64,000 nt of DNA. Source: Sabethes cyaneus (lineage: Eukaryota; Arthropoda; Insecta; Diptera; Culicidae). The DNA lies in assembly GCF_943734655.1 (NCBI RefSeq), contig NC_071355.1, forward strand, positions 76,769,449 to 76,833,448, read 5' to 3'. The notes under the pieces are model-generated. The model was given only the letters and a program-made list of their open reading frames with translations, had not been told where the DNA came from and made no database searches. Shown piece after piece: positions 34,010 to 45,788 of this stretch. The translations under genes were made by a program, and so were the position numbers. Positions within the stretch are counted from its first letter, which is position 1; each line of letters begins with the position of its first letter.

Positions 34010-34195
34010 TATAACCGTCTTTAGACATTACCCTTCTTTATCGACAGACCTCGCAGCCGGTTATTAGAGTATCACAGGACAATTACCGCGCTAATGTAAC
34101 GATTCTACTGACTCTAGCAGCACCACCCAGCCGAGATTCGAACACACAACGACTGGTTTGTTAGATCAGCATCGGACCTCGAAGCTACCTAGGCA
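34010..34195 (-). mobile_element. tRNA-derived SINE
   Basis: On the minus strand an A-box-like TAGCTTCGAGG (34177-34187) is followed by a B-box-like GTTCGAATCTC (34133-34143) at tRNA-like spacing. A non-tRNA body follows that matches 15600-15720 (CCTGTGATA, CGGCTGCGAGG). The tRNA-like head does not fold as a complete cloverleaf with a proper acceptor stem, so this is a SINE rather than a tRNA gene. Confidence 0.6.
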
Positions 34196-34239
34196 ATACA
34201 TATTTAATACTCCAGTTTTTTTTAATATAGCCGAAATGG

Positions 34240-34700
34240 CGCCCCTTAAAGAGGCGCTCCAAGCAGCTGCTTGTTTTGCTTACGGGAAGCGTCGGCCCTG
34301 GGCCGGTAATTCTCTACGAACTGAAACATGGACAATGCTCGAGGAGCTGCGAGTGCTCGAAGCTTTCAAACGACGAGTGCTAAGAACGATCTTCGGCGGC
34401 GTACAGGAGAACGGAGTGTGGAGGTAGAGAACGAACCATAAACTGGCACAGCCCTATGCCGATTTCAGTATCCAAAAGGTGGCTAAAGCTGGACGGATAC
34501 GATGGGCAGGGCATGTTGCAAGAATGCCGGACAACTACCCTGCAAAGATGGTGTTCGCCACAAATCCAGTAGAACAAGACGACCGGGAGCGCAGCGAACA
34601 AGGTGGTTAGGTGGTGCGAGATCTGGTGGATAGTACTCGGTGGTCGAGGAATTGGAAAGCGGTAGCCCACAACCGAGTTATGTTAGGACGGCAAGCCACT
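34240..34700 (+). mobile_element. EN-RT family A, C-terminal fragment
   Basis: Encodes FKRRVLRTIFGGVQENGVWR, then after a stop ADFSIQKVAKAGRIRWAGHV, ARMPDNYPAKMVFATNPVEQ and further decayed residues. It closely parallels the interrupted copy at 60.4/61.1 kb. Confidence 0.7.
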
Positions 34701-35699
34701 TAAGTAAATAAGCGGTAGGAAGAGGCTCCAAAAAACAACATTCGCCTCCCACGAACAAATAAGGAGCAACGAGTACGAGTAAAAAAGATTTAACGACACA
34801 TTCAAGTCGCGGGACTTATTTTTTTTTCACAATATATTTCGATCACCACCACACAAAGCTGACGGTGTACAAATAGCTAATCATACCGATAGTTTATCGA
34901 CTTCAGATTTTCCATGGGTTTTCTGTCAAATTTCCGCAACGTAGTAAACGTGCAGTTGCCGTATAAACCAATTATGTTGCGGATTATACCAAACGGAGAG
35001 CCGAGAGCTGCAAACATTATTTAGAGAGAATTTCATCGTACACGTGGCGAAAGTCAGGGGGCTATGGTTGGTCGGCTACGTTGCAAGGATGCCGGACGAC
35101 TGTATAGCAAAATAGAGGAAACCCACGTGCTAGATCAACGGTTCACAAATGAGGGTTTGCGAAAAATTTGGCAATAATGGCGGACAATTCGATTTTCTTA
35201 TTTTCCTTGCGCTGAACATCGAATTCAACAGCTGTTAGCAGAGACAGAGATGCCACCATCTTACAAATCAGTGCAAGCAAGATACGGGTTAGTTAGGAGT
35301 CATTGTTGTATTCACCGGCAGAGTTTCAGTCTGTTCAGAATGCAGAATAAAATGTGGAGGATGATCGATGAGCCGAGATAGGCTAAAGGCTAGAGAGAGG
35401 GCATGGACCAGACCGGCTAAGACAGCAGATCGTCAACTCTTAGACTACTCTGTGTCTACTGTTTGGCGCCATCACCTAAAACTTGATTGGTGGCTTGGTA
35501 GATCGAATTTTTCAAGGAGAGGAGCGAACGAAACAGATTGAGTTATCTTGTAATAGCTCTCTCGATGAAGAATTTAGAAGAAGCAGGTGCTTACATTTTA
35601 AGGCAACGTCGAAAAATAGTACGATAGTTTGTGCGAGGAAACAGCACCACCTTTATGAGCACAGAGCTAGTACTTCTTACTTTTACCAGCATAGAGCCG
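34701..35699. other. Intergenic, one tiny LINE remnant, otherwise unrecognised
   Basis: About 35040-35130 (+) keeps a GYVARMPDDCIAK-like piece of family A. The rest, including 35160-35470, shows no recognisable protein, RNA or repeat structure by eye. Confidence 0.35.
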
Positions 35700-36110
35700 A
35701 GGTATATCTTGGGGTCTCTTGGTGTATCAAGAATTCCTCTCCACTGTACTCGGTCTTGGGCTGCTCGTCGTCAATCCGTTAAGTGTATCGACTTACGCAA
35801 GCCGGCTTCAACCCACCATCGAGCCATCTAGTACGCTGGGTCGCCCTATTCCTGGTGCTGGTGGGGTTCTTGAAGAGAACGAATTTCCTTGCTTTTCACC
35901 GACTTTCGCCAGGTGTACGATGGGAATCTCTCGAAGTAGTACCTGCAACTCGTGATTCAAACGCCTACGCAACTCTCCGCTATATGCTTGACAAACAAAT
36001 TCCACCAAAAATAGTCTGCAACACCTTTCGTTCAAATACGGCAAGTAAACGTATGTCTTCCATAAGCAAAGTTACTGTCTCAAGTCCGTAGAGGACTACC
36101 GGTCTGTACA
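35700..36110 (-). mobile_element. EN-RT family A, C-terminal fragment (minus strand)
   Basis: On the minus strand: a decayed RPVVLYGLETVTLLMEDI near 36050-36105, FERKVLQTIFGGI near 36000-36040, SGELRRRLNHELQVLLREIP near 35920-35990, and after a frame break TRNRATQRTRWLDGGLKP. Oriented opposite to the next fragment on its right. Confidence 0.65.
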
Positions 36111-36279
36111 TATAATGTAGAATAAGCCGGTCTGTACAAATACATATTGAAAATAACTGCTAGATGGGTTTGTCATAAAGATCGGTCAAACATTTGCTTA
36201 GAGACGGACCAAATTTTTTCCATCCGACAGAACTTGCAGAAATCTTAGGGGTACAACGTGCCCAAGTACCACATATTTA

Positions 36280-36780
36280 TTTATATTTATACTTCAAAGT
36301 AGCATACAGTACAGTGGGTAGAAACCAGCTACGGCAGATAGTGATCAAACTAATGCGACTATTCGATCATCAGTGATCGGGGACAACAACACTAGTAAGT
36401 ACTAGTAAGCTGTGACGCTACTCACAGAAGACATACGCACCCATGCCGTGTCCGAGGTGAAGGTGCTGCGGATGACATTTGATGGAGTACAAACGGAAGG
36501 CGGAAAGTGGCGAGCGGCGGACACTGTTCGACGAAATTCTTCGACGAAAGTCGATAGGTTACGGTACGAAACGGTTCTCTTCAACAACTCCACCGACACC
36601 AGAAACAGAGGTGCCCAACGTGCAAGGTGGTTTGACCGGATCGAAAGTGACTTGCGACTTCGGAGACGCCTGAGAATAGGTGACAAGTGGCCCAAGAACG
36701 AGTTGAATGGAGACGACTGCTTGAAACAGTACGAGCCATTCCGGCTCTATGCTGACGATGACATTTGTTCAAGTTTTTTA
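36280..36780 (+). mobile_element. EN-RT family A, C-terminal fragment
   Basis: Encodes TLLTEDIRTHAVSEVKVLRM, GVQTEGGKWR and, after a deletion, TDTRNRGAQRARWFDRIESD with downstream residues reaching RLYADDD. It joins directly to the Helitron-like segment at about 36785, which probably cut it off. The 36280-36370 part holds a decayed FKVAYSTVGRNQLRQI, an RT-like remnant. Confidence 0.7.
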
Positions 36781-36784
36781 AATG

Positions 36785-37327
36785 TTTTTGGAGGCAAGAA
36801 TTTTTTCTATGATGAACCTGAAATACAAATTTCCTCAAAACTCAAGAACACATTTGGCATGTGGGTGCTTTTGGCAATTTTTTTTCTATGGAGAGTTGAG
36901 ACCCCTCCCCTCTTTAGGAGGGGAATTATGACCCCTCCCACCTATGCGTGGGTGGATCCCATAGAAATTAAACACAAATTTCTGCATAACTCGAGAGCTA
37001 ATAAGGCAAATGGATCTAAATTTGGCATGTGGGGGACTTTAGAAGCATGAATTTATTTTATGATGGTTTGAGACCAGAAATTTTTGCGTAACTTAAAAAC
37101 TAATCGAATTCGAGAAATTTCAGACTCTTCCATAAAACATTAGTCAATAACAAGACCACCAAAACTACCTATAGTAACACTAGATGATTGAGGCGAGACG
37201 GCCGCAGGCCGCGAGTGTTGTCAGCGACCTGCCGTCGGAAGCGCCGGCCACTGCGGGGGATAGCACCCAGGATTTATGTAGAGCACCGTTTCATTTTTGG
37301 CAATACGAAGTTTGTCGGGTCAGCTAG
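36785..37327 (+). mobile_element. Truncated Helitron-like element
   Basis: It shares with the 61748-63487 element a GAGACCCCTCC-rich segment, AAACACAAATTTCTGCATAA, the AATTTGGCATGTG words and a GC-rich block (GACCTGCCGTCGGAAGCG). The same 3' terminus, TACGAAGTTTGTCGGGTCAG, then ends CTAG before a T. The CTRR|T end fits Helitrons. The 5' TC end is missing. Confidence 0.6.
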
Positions 37328-40300
37328 TAACTTCTATAAAAAAGTTCGGTGGATACACCTAATCGTGAAAGAAGTAGATTTTAATTAATTCAACAATAAG
37401 AAAATTCTAGCTTTTCAGAATGGGGTCAAATTGACCTCAAGGTAGAGATAAAGGGTTAACGAATGTCTTTCAATTTGCGCTTCGTTGAAGAAACTTGAAT
37501 ATTTGGATTTTATTTTCACACTGGACATGCCAAGAATGTTGCAAGCTAATTGTGTGTAGCTCGTGGCATGACCAGCGCGAAAGAATTTGTCTGTGGTACG
37601 GAAACAACCTTCATCACTGATGGTATTGAATGAAACAACATTTCGTCATGTGAACTTGAATGTTGCCTGTCGTGCGTGTGTGGACGCCGTAAAAAATGCG
37701 AATGCTCTCTTTGACATGATTTCACTTTTTGTTGGTTACTAAGAAAAGAAGCATTGAAATAAAAACAGTAGATAAATAAACCACATAATAAACAAACTCA
37801 TGCTCAAGTTGTAAATGATTTATAGATAAATGGAAATAGAAATGACAAATAACATCACACCTTCTCAAAGGTGTAGAGTATCACGAGCCCTTCCCAACAA
37901 AGGCGGTCACACTAGCACGTGTTTCAAGTTTGTTTTTTACAATAGGCGCAGAGTATTTTATCTTTGCATTATCTTTCTTCAGTTCACATTAATCACACGC
38001 ACTGCAGGCAAATGATAGAACTGATAGAACCGTTGAATCATATCGCGGTAGTCACACACGCAGACAGGTAAACTTATAATCTTATTGCAATTTATTTCTT
38101 CTTTCATTGATGAAAACGTACATAGGGAATTACGGTCTACGGTGGGAAGCTCGCTAGAACATATAATGGTTATAAACTATCGAGTGCTGCATATAATATC
38201 TACATACAGCAACATTGAGAAATTTGATTAAACATGATTATAGATACTAATATGCAGGCTTACGGGAGTGCTGATCTGTTGTCCCGTAGGATTTAAAATC
38301 CACAAAAAGTGTAAGTAAACAGGAAGACATCAGCATACATACTTAAGGTGCTCGTCTTCCCCCGTCGATCCTTACATATCAAATTCAGTTCGATTCGTAA
38401 AAACACGCTTGTAATGACGAAGTGGACAGCTGTCCAATATACCGAAAAAATCTCGCTGCAACCGGTATCGCTATGGCAAACCAAGGTGCCATATGGAAAA
38501 TGTTCTTTTTTGTTTTTGAAGTATTTGCTTCTTTTTCGCATTATCTTGAAGGTTATCCTATTTATTGATAACATTTAGCGATTTTATAAATCACTGATTG
38601 CATGATCATACTAAAAATATACTTCATAGTAGTGTCTAACAATTATTGTTCATACTCTTCAATCATCGATATTTCTTTCTTAAAAATAATCGATTGTTCG
38701 AATGACAATATTCAATCAATTCCATTCCACTTTAGCCTTCACTCCATTCATCAAATTTTGGGCAGTGGTAGGGGCGACTTGTTTGAACAATTTAACCACA
38801 CTTTCTTCAATTCAAGTTCATTTCGATCAATTTTAGGCTTCTATGAAAGTTTCCCTACGTGATAGCCCAAAGTTTCACGACAGGACGCAATAAAAACCCT
38901 AAAATAGTTAAAAAAAAACTTCAAAAGAGAAGTTTCATTCGAAGTAGTAACAAATTGTAGGTTCAACGGTTAATCGTCTGATTTTCAATGTGAGGTAAAA
39001 GAATCAGTCAAATCATTACTGAACTAAGTTTGGGTGTTGGTCAACATGATATGTTTACCAACATGTTTACCTTAGTCAAATGTTTCCTTGGCTTATCTAG
39101 TGAACAGGCGTCGTTGATAGTCCAAAGAAAAAGCTCTGTTTTTTAAATGTGCCTTGAATCATCATGCTCGTCATTACTTTACCTTTATGAAAGGTTCTCA
39201 CACACCGCTTAATGACGTCAACTATTTACGCACGTTAGGCATGCTAACTGTGCTTAAGTTTTTAACAAAATATCACACTAAAAATAGTCTTTGATCATTC
39301 AAACCAACGAAGAGACCACGGGCTGCAGGCGCATGCCCCGGATCGTGCATCCGAGTGGGAGCAAGATTTTCACGTGTATAGTGGACCGTGCCGCTGCTTA
39401 CGGTAAGACGCTCGTCTAGTATTAATATGGATGAGACAAGACTGACGCGTCCCAAATATAAACCCACCCCGACCGGTTGAAACGGGTTGCAACATGCTTA
39501 CACTTGCATGTTTTGACTTTTTTTGCGTTTATGGCTTCGGAAGTACAAATCCCATTCAATCCACCCAAAAGCGAATTTAATCTTTGCCATGACGTTTTAT
39601 TACTACGGTTTTCGATCTGACTGATAGCGAATCAACATAGGAATATATTAAAATTAAGTTCGTATTGTTATTAAGAGTGTCTACTCACATGTTTGTTTTG
39701 GAAATAGATGCACAATTTTAAGAAAATAAATAAACAATTTCATTTTTATTTTATTATTTTTATAGAGACCGTATGAATTTTGAAAAGAATGTTTTTGCAA
39801 TTTATTATACAATTTACATTTTAGAAAATGTTTAGACAAAAACTAAAAAAAAAACAGTTTTAATAGTGTTTAATTTATTTCAGTTTAATGGAGAACAGCT
39901 AGGAGCGTCTAAGCTAGGAAACTCTCGTTTACTTTGATGAATTTACTGTGTTAAATTAATTGTGACTGTTATTTTCAATCTATTGTTCGATTTGGTTTTG
40001 ACATTTTTTGCAAGTCGGATGTTACCGGTACCACCTTCACAATATACCCTTTCACTGTTTATGTGCCTATCAACTTTAGCATTTTTCACATGATTTTTTA
40101 AATTTTAGTACAAAATGGGCCGAAGGGAAGAGTTTCAGGAAATTCTGTACACGGTAAATGGATTATAAAGCAACGTTTAAAAAATGAGATTCCTTATTGT
40201 TGAGATTCCACCTATTTAGACTCCCACGCGAAATCCCATTCCCAGTTAATTTTAGGAAACAATTTTATATTTTCTCGCACATATATTATGTCAAAAATTC

Positions 40301-41359
40301 ATTTCTTCTAAACCAAGTGTCGTGAAATAGTTTTTTTTATACAAATGGAAGCAAATTTTCTCACCTATTCTGCAAAAATGGCTGGTGGTGTTTGATAAAA
40401 TATTTTATAACTCATTAAATGTGCATCCTAACGATAAATAGTCTTCAGTAACAATATGTATTTTAACATGCTAAAACTATATTAAAATTAAACTTTGTTG
40501 AACGTTTAGAAGTACTAAGAAAATAGTGTGCAAAGATAGGCCACTGAAGGGGGGGGGGATGGCAAAAAAAAAAACAAAGTGAATTTTTTAATCGAGCAAA
40601 AAAAACATGGATTTTAAGAATTTTTATTTAAGGTTTAAACGTGAAAACCGAATACGTTATTATTTTCTATGCAAAAATATACGAAAAAAGACAAAAACGA
40701 AGGAAAATTTTTTTGGACGATTTTCGGAAATTCCATTGTTCGAATTTCCATTTCTGTTTCGTGCTAGAAGCGTTAATTCAACTCGGAGACTCATTTTTCG
40801 AGTTTTTCAGACTGTAGAGCCCACAGACAATTGATTTTATAAAAAGAAATTTGACTCATATCCTACAAATTATTTTTTTGCCCCCCGATTTTTCAAGCCA
40901 ATATCCAAGGGGGGGGGGGGGGGGGGGGGGTGACAAAAACTTTAAATATGATTTGCAATGGCCTTATTGAGCAAAATTGATTTTTAGGTGCTTTTTGTTC
41001 AAATAAATCATTTTATTACACCAAATGTAAGAGAGAACTGTACGGGACTGTATTCAACAATGTTGGTCATTTCAGTGTGTTGTAAAACTTTTCTGAAGAA
41101 ATTATATCTTATGGACACATTTAAAAATTTGTACCACTTTAATAGTGGACTCACGGTTAGCCTAATAGTGTGCCTAAAAGATGCGCTATATTTTATTATT
41201 GAACTGCTTTAAAATACCCTCTTGAAAAGTTATGCATTTTTCATGCAATAGTAAATGACCTCGTTTTCGATTATTGGTCCCACTGTGCGGTGCTAGAAAA
41301 CTCAAAAAAAAAATGGAAAAGCTATGTTCTGAATGTTGCGGGGTTGCTCTTTGGTTTGT
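37328..41359. other. 4-kb region with no recognised gene
   Basis: AT-rich sequence with GGTCAAATTGACC-type palindromic words near 37424-37436. An isolated GC-richer island lies at 39280-39490. Poly-G runs occur at about 40548 and 40909-40930 (22 G), and TATAT/ATTT-rich stretches are common. Short frames at 38293-38578 and 40607-40834 have no recognisable blocks. It may belong to an unseen gene's intron or be plain intergenic. Confidence 0.35.
40909..40930 (+). repeat. Homopolymer run of 22 G
   Basis: An uninterrupted guanine run in otherwise AT-rich sequence. It could form quadruplex structures, and its length is a likely site of assembly error. Confidence 0.9.
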
Positions 41360-43411
41360 TTAACCGTTATGTGTTCGGCTGGGTACCCGGGTACCTTTTG
41401 AGACTTTATAGCCTCGAAAAACAAGGTTTACGACAACTCAGCCAGCTAAAACTCGTAGAATGCTCCTAACTAGTGGGAATAAACCATTTGTCATCAACAG
41501 ATTGCCTGTAGCAGCAGGGGGGGTTGAAGGGGGGGCCTTCGAATTTTTTTACCCCATAAGTGTTCAGATGGGTACCCGGGTACCCACCGAAATGAAATGC
41601 TTCTAACTTTATCTATTCTTGACCGATTTTGGATCTTGAACCGTCAAAAGATTGGAAAATTTGTCTATTTTTAGAGCATGAGACTTACCAAGCCTGGGAC
41701 CACGTCTGGTTCCCGTAAATCCGGATCTCCGGGACCATGTTCCGGATCCAAAACAAATGTGTACAATTGTCAATAAAACCACACAACATTGGTATCAAAA
41801 TTCATGAAATCACTCCAGGAGTTGATGTTTATCCATTTTGAGTCCATTCAACTTATAGTCTTCGGAATGGCCACTCCGGAGCAGGTTCCTGTGGGGCCTT
41901 ACGAGACCGCTAACATATTTGGATAGAAAACCCTAGCAATATGTATATCAAAATTCACGAAATCACTCCAGGTGTTGAGTTTTATCCATTTTAAGTTCAT
42001 TTGATAAGCTGTCCCTGGAATGGCCACTCCGAAGCAGGTTCCTGTGGGGCTCTATGAGACCAGTAACATGTTTGAATGAAACCCTAGCAATATGTATATC
42101 AAAATTCGTGAAATCACTCCAGGAATTGAAATTTATCCTTTTTGAGTTCAGTTGATGACATGTCCTTGGAATGGCCATTCCGTGGCAGGTTCCTGTGGAG
42201 CCTTATGAAACCATTAACATGTTTGGATAGAAACCCCAGCAATATGTATGTCAAACTTCATGAAATCACTCCAAGAGTTGATTTTTATCCACTTTGAGTC
42301 CATTTGATGAGTTGTCTCCAGAATGGCCATTCCGGAGCAGATTCCCGTGGGGTCCTATGGGATAGAAACCCTAGCAATATGTATGTCAAAATTCATGAAA
42401 TCACGCCAGGAGTTCATTTTTATCCATTTTGAGTCCATCTGACAAGTTGTCCCCGGAGTGGCCATTCCGAGGACAACTCGTCAAATCGACTTAAATGGAC
42501 AAAAATCAATTCCTGGAGGGATTTCATGAATTTTGACATACATATTGCTAGGGTTTCTACCCAAACATGTTAGTGGCCTCAGGGCCCCATGGGAATCTGC
42601 TACGAAGTGGCCATTCCGGGAACCACTCATTACATGGACTCAAAGTGAATAAAAATCAACTCCTGGAGTGATTTCATGAAGTTTGACATACATATTGCTG
42701 GGGGTTCTAACCAAACATGTTACTGGTCTCATAAGGCTCCACAGGAACCTGTTTCGGAATGGCCATTCCAAGGACATGTCATCAACTGAACTCAAAAAGG
42801 ATAAATTTCAATTCCTGGAGTGATTTCACGAATTTTGATATACATATTGCTAGGGTTTCTATCCAAACATGTTACTGGTCTCATAGAGCCCCACAGGAAG
42901 CTCTGGAGTGGCCATTCCGGGGACAAATCATCAGATGGACTCAAAATGGATAAAACTCAACTCCTAGAGTGATTTCGTGAATTTTGATATACATATTGCT
43001 AGGGTTTCAGTCCAAACAGGTTAATGGTCTCATAAGGCCCCACAGGAACCTGCTCCGGAATGGCCATTCCGAAGACAACTCGTTAAATGGACTCAAAATG
43101 GATAAACATCAACTCCTGGAGTGATTTCATGAATTTTGATACCAATATTGTGTGGTTTTATTGACAATTGTACACATTTGTTTTGGATCCGGAACATGGT
43201 CCTGGAGATCCGGATTTACGGGAACCATACGTGGTCCCAGGCTTGGTAACTCTCATGCTCTAAAAATAGACAAATTTTCCAATCTTTTGACGGTTCAAGA
43301 TCTAAAATCGGTCAAGAATTGATAAAGTTAGAAGCATTTCATTTCGGTGGGTACCCGGGTACCCATCCGAACACTTATGGGTGTTAAATTTCCCGTACAC
43401 ATAACGGTTAA
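41360..43411. mobile_element. Two-kilobase foldback/palindromic element with internal 150-bp repeats
   Basis: The termini TTAACCGTTATGTG (41360) and its reverse complement (ending 43411) bound a near-palindrome centred at about 42461. Inside each end lies GGGTACCCGGGTACCC (left copies near 41380 and 41569, right near 43350). Each arm carries similar units of about 150 bp that include AGCAATATGTATATC, AAATCACTCCAGGAGTTGA and a palindromic core GGAATGGCCATTCC. Cores fall at about 41866, 42017, 42168, 42321, 42457, 42608, 42758, 42906 and 43057. Unit orientation flips at the centre. The left arm has about 190 bp near its end that the right lacks. No coding capacity. It resembles a foldback or long-TIR DNA element; family unknown. 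Confidence 0.75.
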
Positions 43412-43619
43412 GTTATGGTCGAAAAAAATTATTATTCCTGAACAATAATTTTTACAACAAAGAGCATGTCTCATGAACCAAGCTGCTTAGAATCAACATT
43501 GATATACGAGAATGCAAGCAAATTTTTCCAGCAATCTAAGAAAAATGTTACTATTTTGTCACAATTTTCTTTCTAGGATGTTTGGTTCGATTTGGTTAGA
43601 GCTATGTATTTTTAAAGTA

Positions 43620-44396
43620 AGTGATGTCCGCGATGGCCAAATTCCGGAGAAAGTGAGTTGCGCCCAGTAGACCCTATTGTAGGCAATTCTTTTAAATACC
43701 ACATCTACTACAGTGGCGGTAGAAAGGCAGAATATGGCGTCGATTTCGTAGTGTTGGAAAGCAAAAGCAACGAGATATTCGGTGGATACCCCTAGATGAC
43801 CGTATATGAAAATTAAGGGCAAATTCTTGAACTACAGCCTAATCAACATATATGCACCAACAAATGATAAACCCGATTATGCTAAGGACGAGTTCTACGT
43901 TAGACTCAAGAGGACCGATAGACAGTGCCCAAACATGACGCGACAATCATCATCGGACATGCAAATGCGTTGATGAGGAGGGAGGAATTCTTCCATTCTG
44001 TCATTGGATGTCATAGCTTTCATCTGTCGACCAACGATAACATTCTAGAGACTAGATCTGCGGAAATAAGAACCCACCGTCTAAAACGCGAGTATGAGAA
44101 GCAGTGAAGACTGCTGAGAAGGACGATAAACCGGGTGAACTTCTAAAAGCGGGGAGCAAGGGGCTGTACGGAGCAATCCACCGGATCATTGTCAAGATCT
44201 GTGAGGAAGAACAAATGCCGGCGGAAACGTTGGATGGCCTCATTTGCCCTATTTCCAAAAAAGGACGTTGACTCGAGTGGAAAAACTTTCGAGGCATTAT
44301 ATTGCTCAATTCTACCTATAAGGTGCAGAGTTAGCGGAGTCCTTCGTCGGTGAGTATCAAACTGGTTTTTCGTGATGATCGCTTCACGACGAATCA
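43620..44396 (+). mobile_element. EN-RT family A: endonuclease and RT start
   Basis: 43700-43810 encodes a decayed endonuclease start (GGRKAEYGVDFVVLESKS). 43925-44050 gives KHDATIIIGHANALMRREEF and VIGCHSFHLSTNDN, an endonuclease catalytic region with the usual GD replaced by GH. 44130-44390 gives the RT start: EEEQMPAETLDGLICPISKK, FRGIILLNSTYKV and TTNQM. The copy then breaks off, and RT resumes only at 45250 after about 850 bp of foreign sequence. Confidence 0.7.
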
Positions 44397-45244
44397 GATG
44401 CTTTTTTTCGTATGCCAGAGGGGCATCGCACAGTGGTTCAAACAGCGAAATACGTGATCGTGTGATATTGCGCCAAAACGTGAAGTTTTTCGCATGTAGT
44501 GTCTTTAGGAACATTTCTTGGTATAATAAGCCCCTTCTTGTGAGAGAAATCTTTGGGTGATTGATTCCCTTAAAAGTGAGATACGAAATTTATTTTCTCA
44601 TATATTCGAGATACAGGTGTAGTACTTTCGGCAAAGTTGTAGTAAATATTAATACAAACAACTTTGTCAAAGACACCATACTTGTATCTCTTCATGGAAA
44701 TTATCTATGAAGCGTTATTCGTGGACAAACCCTTTAAAACAGTTTTTAAACCCTGACTTATTCTGGTCAATTTTGACCTGTTCATAGTGTTCTAGAAAGT
44801 TGTTTATCTTGCTAAAATCAACGTTTCTGTAGAACATTATTATATGTTATTTTTCTAATGTTTCGGAGATTTTGAGCTTTTTTGGTGAAAAATAGTACTT
44901 CTTTGAGCTTAAATATTTCCCAAGGTGGCAAATGGTGGCAGATCAATCAACTCCTACCTAAAAGTACAACAAAAACCCTGTAAAAGCAAGTGTCAATTGA
45001 CTGTATCCGTTTGTATCCTCAAAAGTAATAGTTGTTTTAAAAATCCATCTCAGTCATGTTTACAGAACAATTAAACTGTACTTCGGATGCAATAAACGCC
45101 ATTTTGTTTACGTTGACAATCGCTTTCTAACAAGTTAAGTTAACAACAATTTTTTCGCCTATTTCTGATTTGAAAATGAATGTAAACTTAAAATGGACGC
45201 AATTAATAAGAGAAAAGCTTCCAAATAACTAACTTAAGTCTCTA
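44397..45244. other. Sequence replacing part of a LINE RT; starts with hairpin motif copy 3
   Basis: At 44400-44440 a T-run and TATGCCAGAGGGGCAT repeat the hairpin motif of 5247 and 29256. The remaining 800 bp is AT-rich, with GGCAAAGTTGTAG and a TGGTCAATTTTGACC palindromic word, and no coding blocks. About 90 RT codons expected here are missing, so this is an insertion with deletion rather than a clean insertion. Confidence 0.45.
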
Positions 45245-45690
45245 ACCTGCTATTGCTTTGGAAAATGCAATACGAAGAGCAAACGTGGAAAGGCACGGGA
45301 CTATCATCACGAAATCTTACATTCTTCTTGGTTGTGCGGATGACGTAGATATCATCGGAATCAACCGTAAAGCAGTAGAAGAGGCCTTTAAGCCCTTTAA
45401 ACTGAAAAACGAAGTACATGGTTACTGGCAGGGAACGTGGAGTCCAAACAATGTTGGTGCCGAGGTTAAGCTGGGTGGGGAATGATATGTAGTTGAGGAA
45501 TTCATATACCATGGTACGCTCGTGACATGGGTCGATATAAGCCGCGAAGTAAAACGGCAAATTGCAGTCGCGAATCGGGCTTTCTACGGATTACGTATCC
45601 ACCGTCGGAGCCGTCGGAATACAGAAGAAGACTGAGTTGCAGGTTAAACGTAAAATCGGGTACAGGGAACAGGCAATGTTGCAAATCGAG
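45245..45690 (+). mobile_element. EN-RT family A: RT end
   Basis: Encodes NAIRRANVERHGTIITKSYI, then LLGCADDVDIIGINRKAVEE with C replacing the expected F/Y of the FADD motif, then after a frame break FIYHGTLVTWVDISREVKRQ. It is probably the continuation of the copy broken at 44396. Confidence 0.75.
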
Positions 45691-45788
45691 CTAGAAGTCA
45701 ACCATGCCTACTCACACGCGAAAGAGTATGAGAACATGACATTCAACGCTTACGCCGCACACGCATGTGTAAAAGAAAACCGCCGGTG

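Noticed and set aside
34125..34190. A tRNA gene
   Set aside because: A- and B-box-like sequences are present but acceptor and anticodon stems do not pair properly, and a SINE body follows.
38293..38578. Overlapping frames on both strands
   Set aside because: Neither strand shows a recognisable family pattern or splice context, so no gene is called.
41360..43411. A CRISPR-like array because of regular repeats
   Set aside because: Units are about 150 bp, similar throughout rather than spacer-separated, invert at the centre and lie in a eukaryotic genome.
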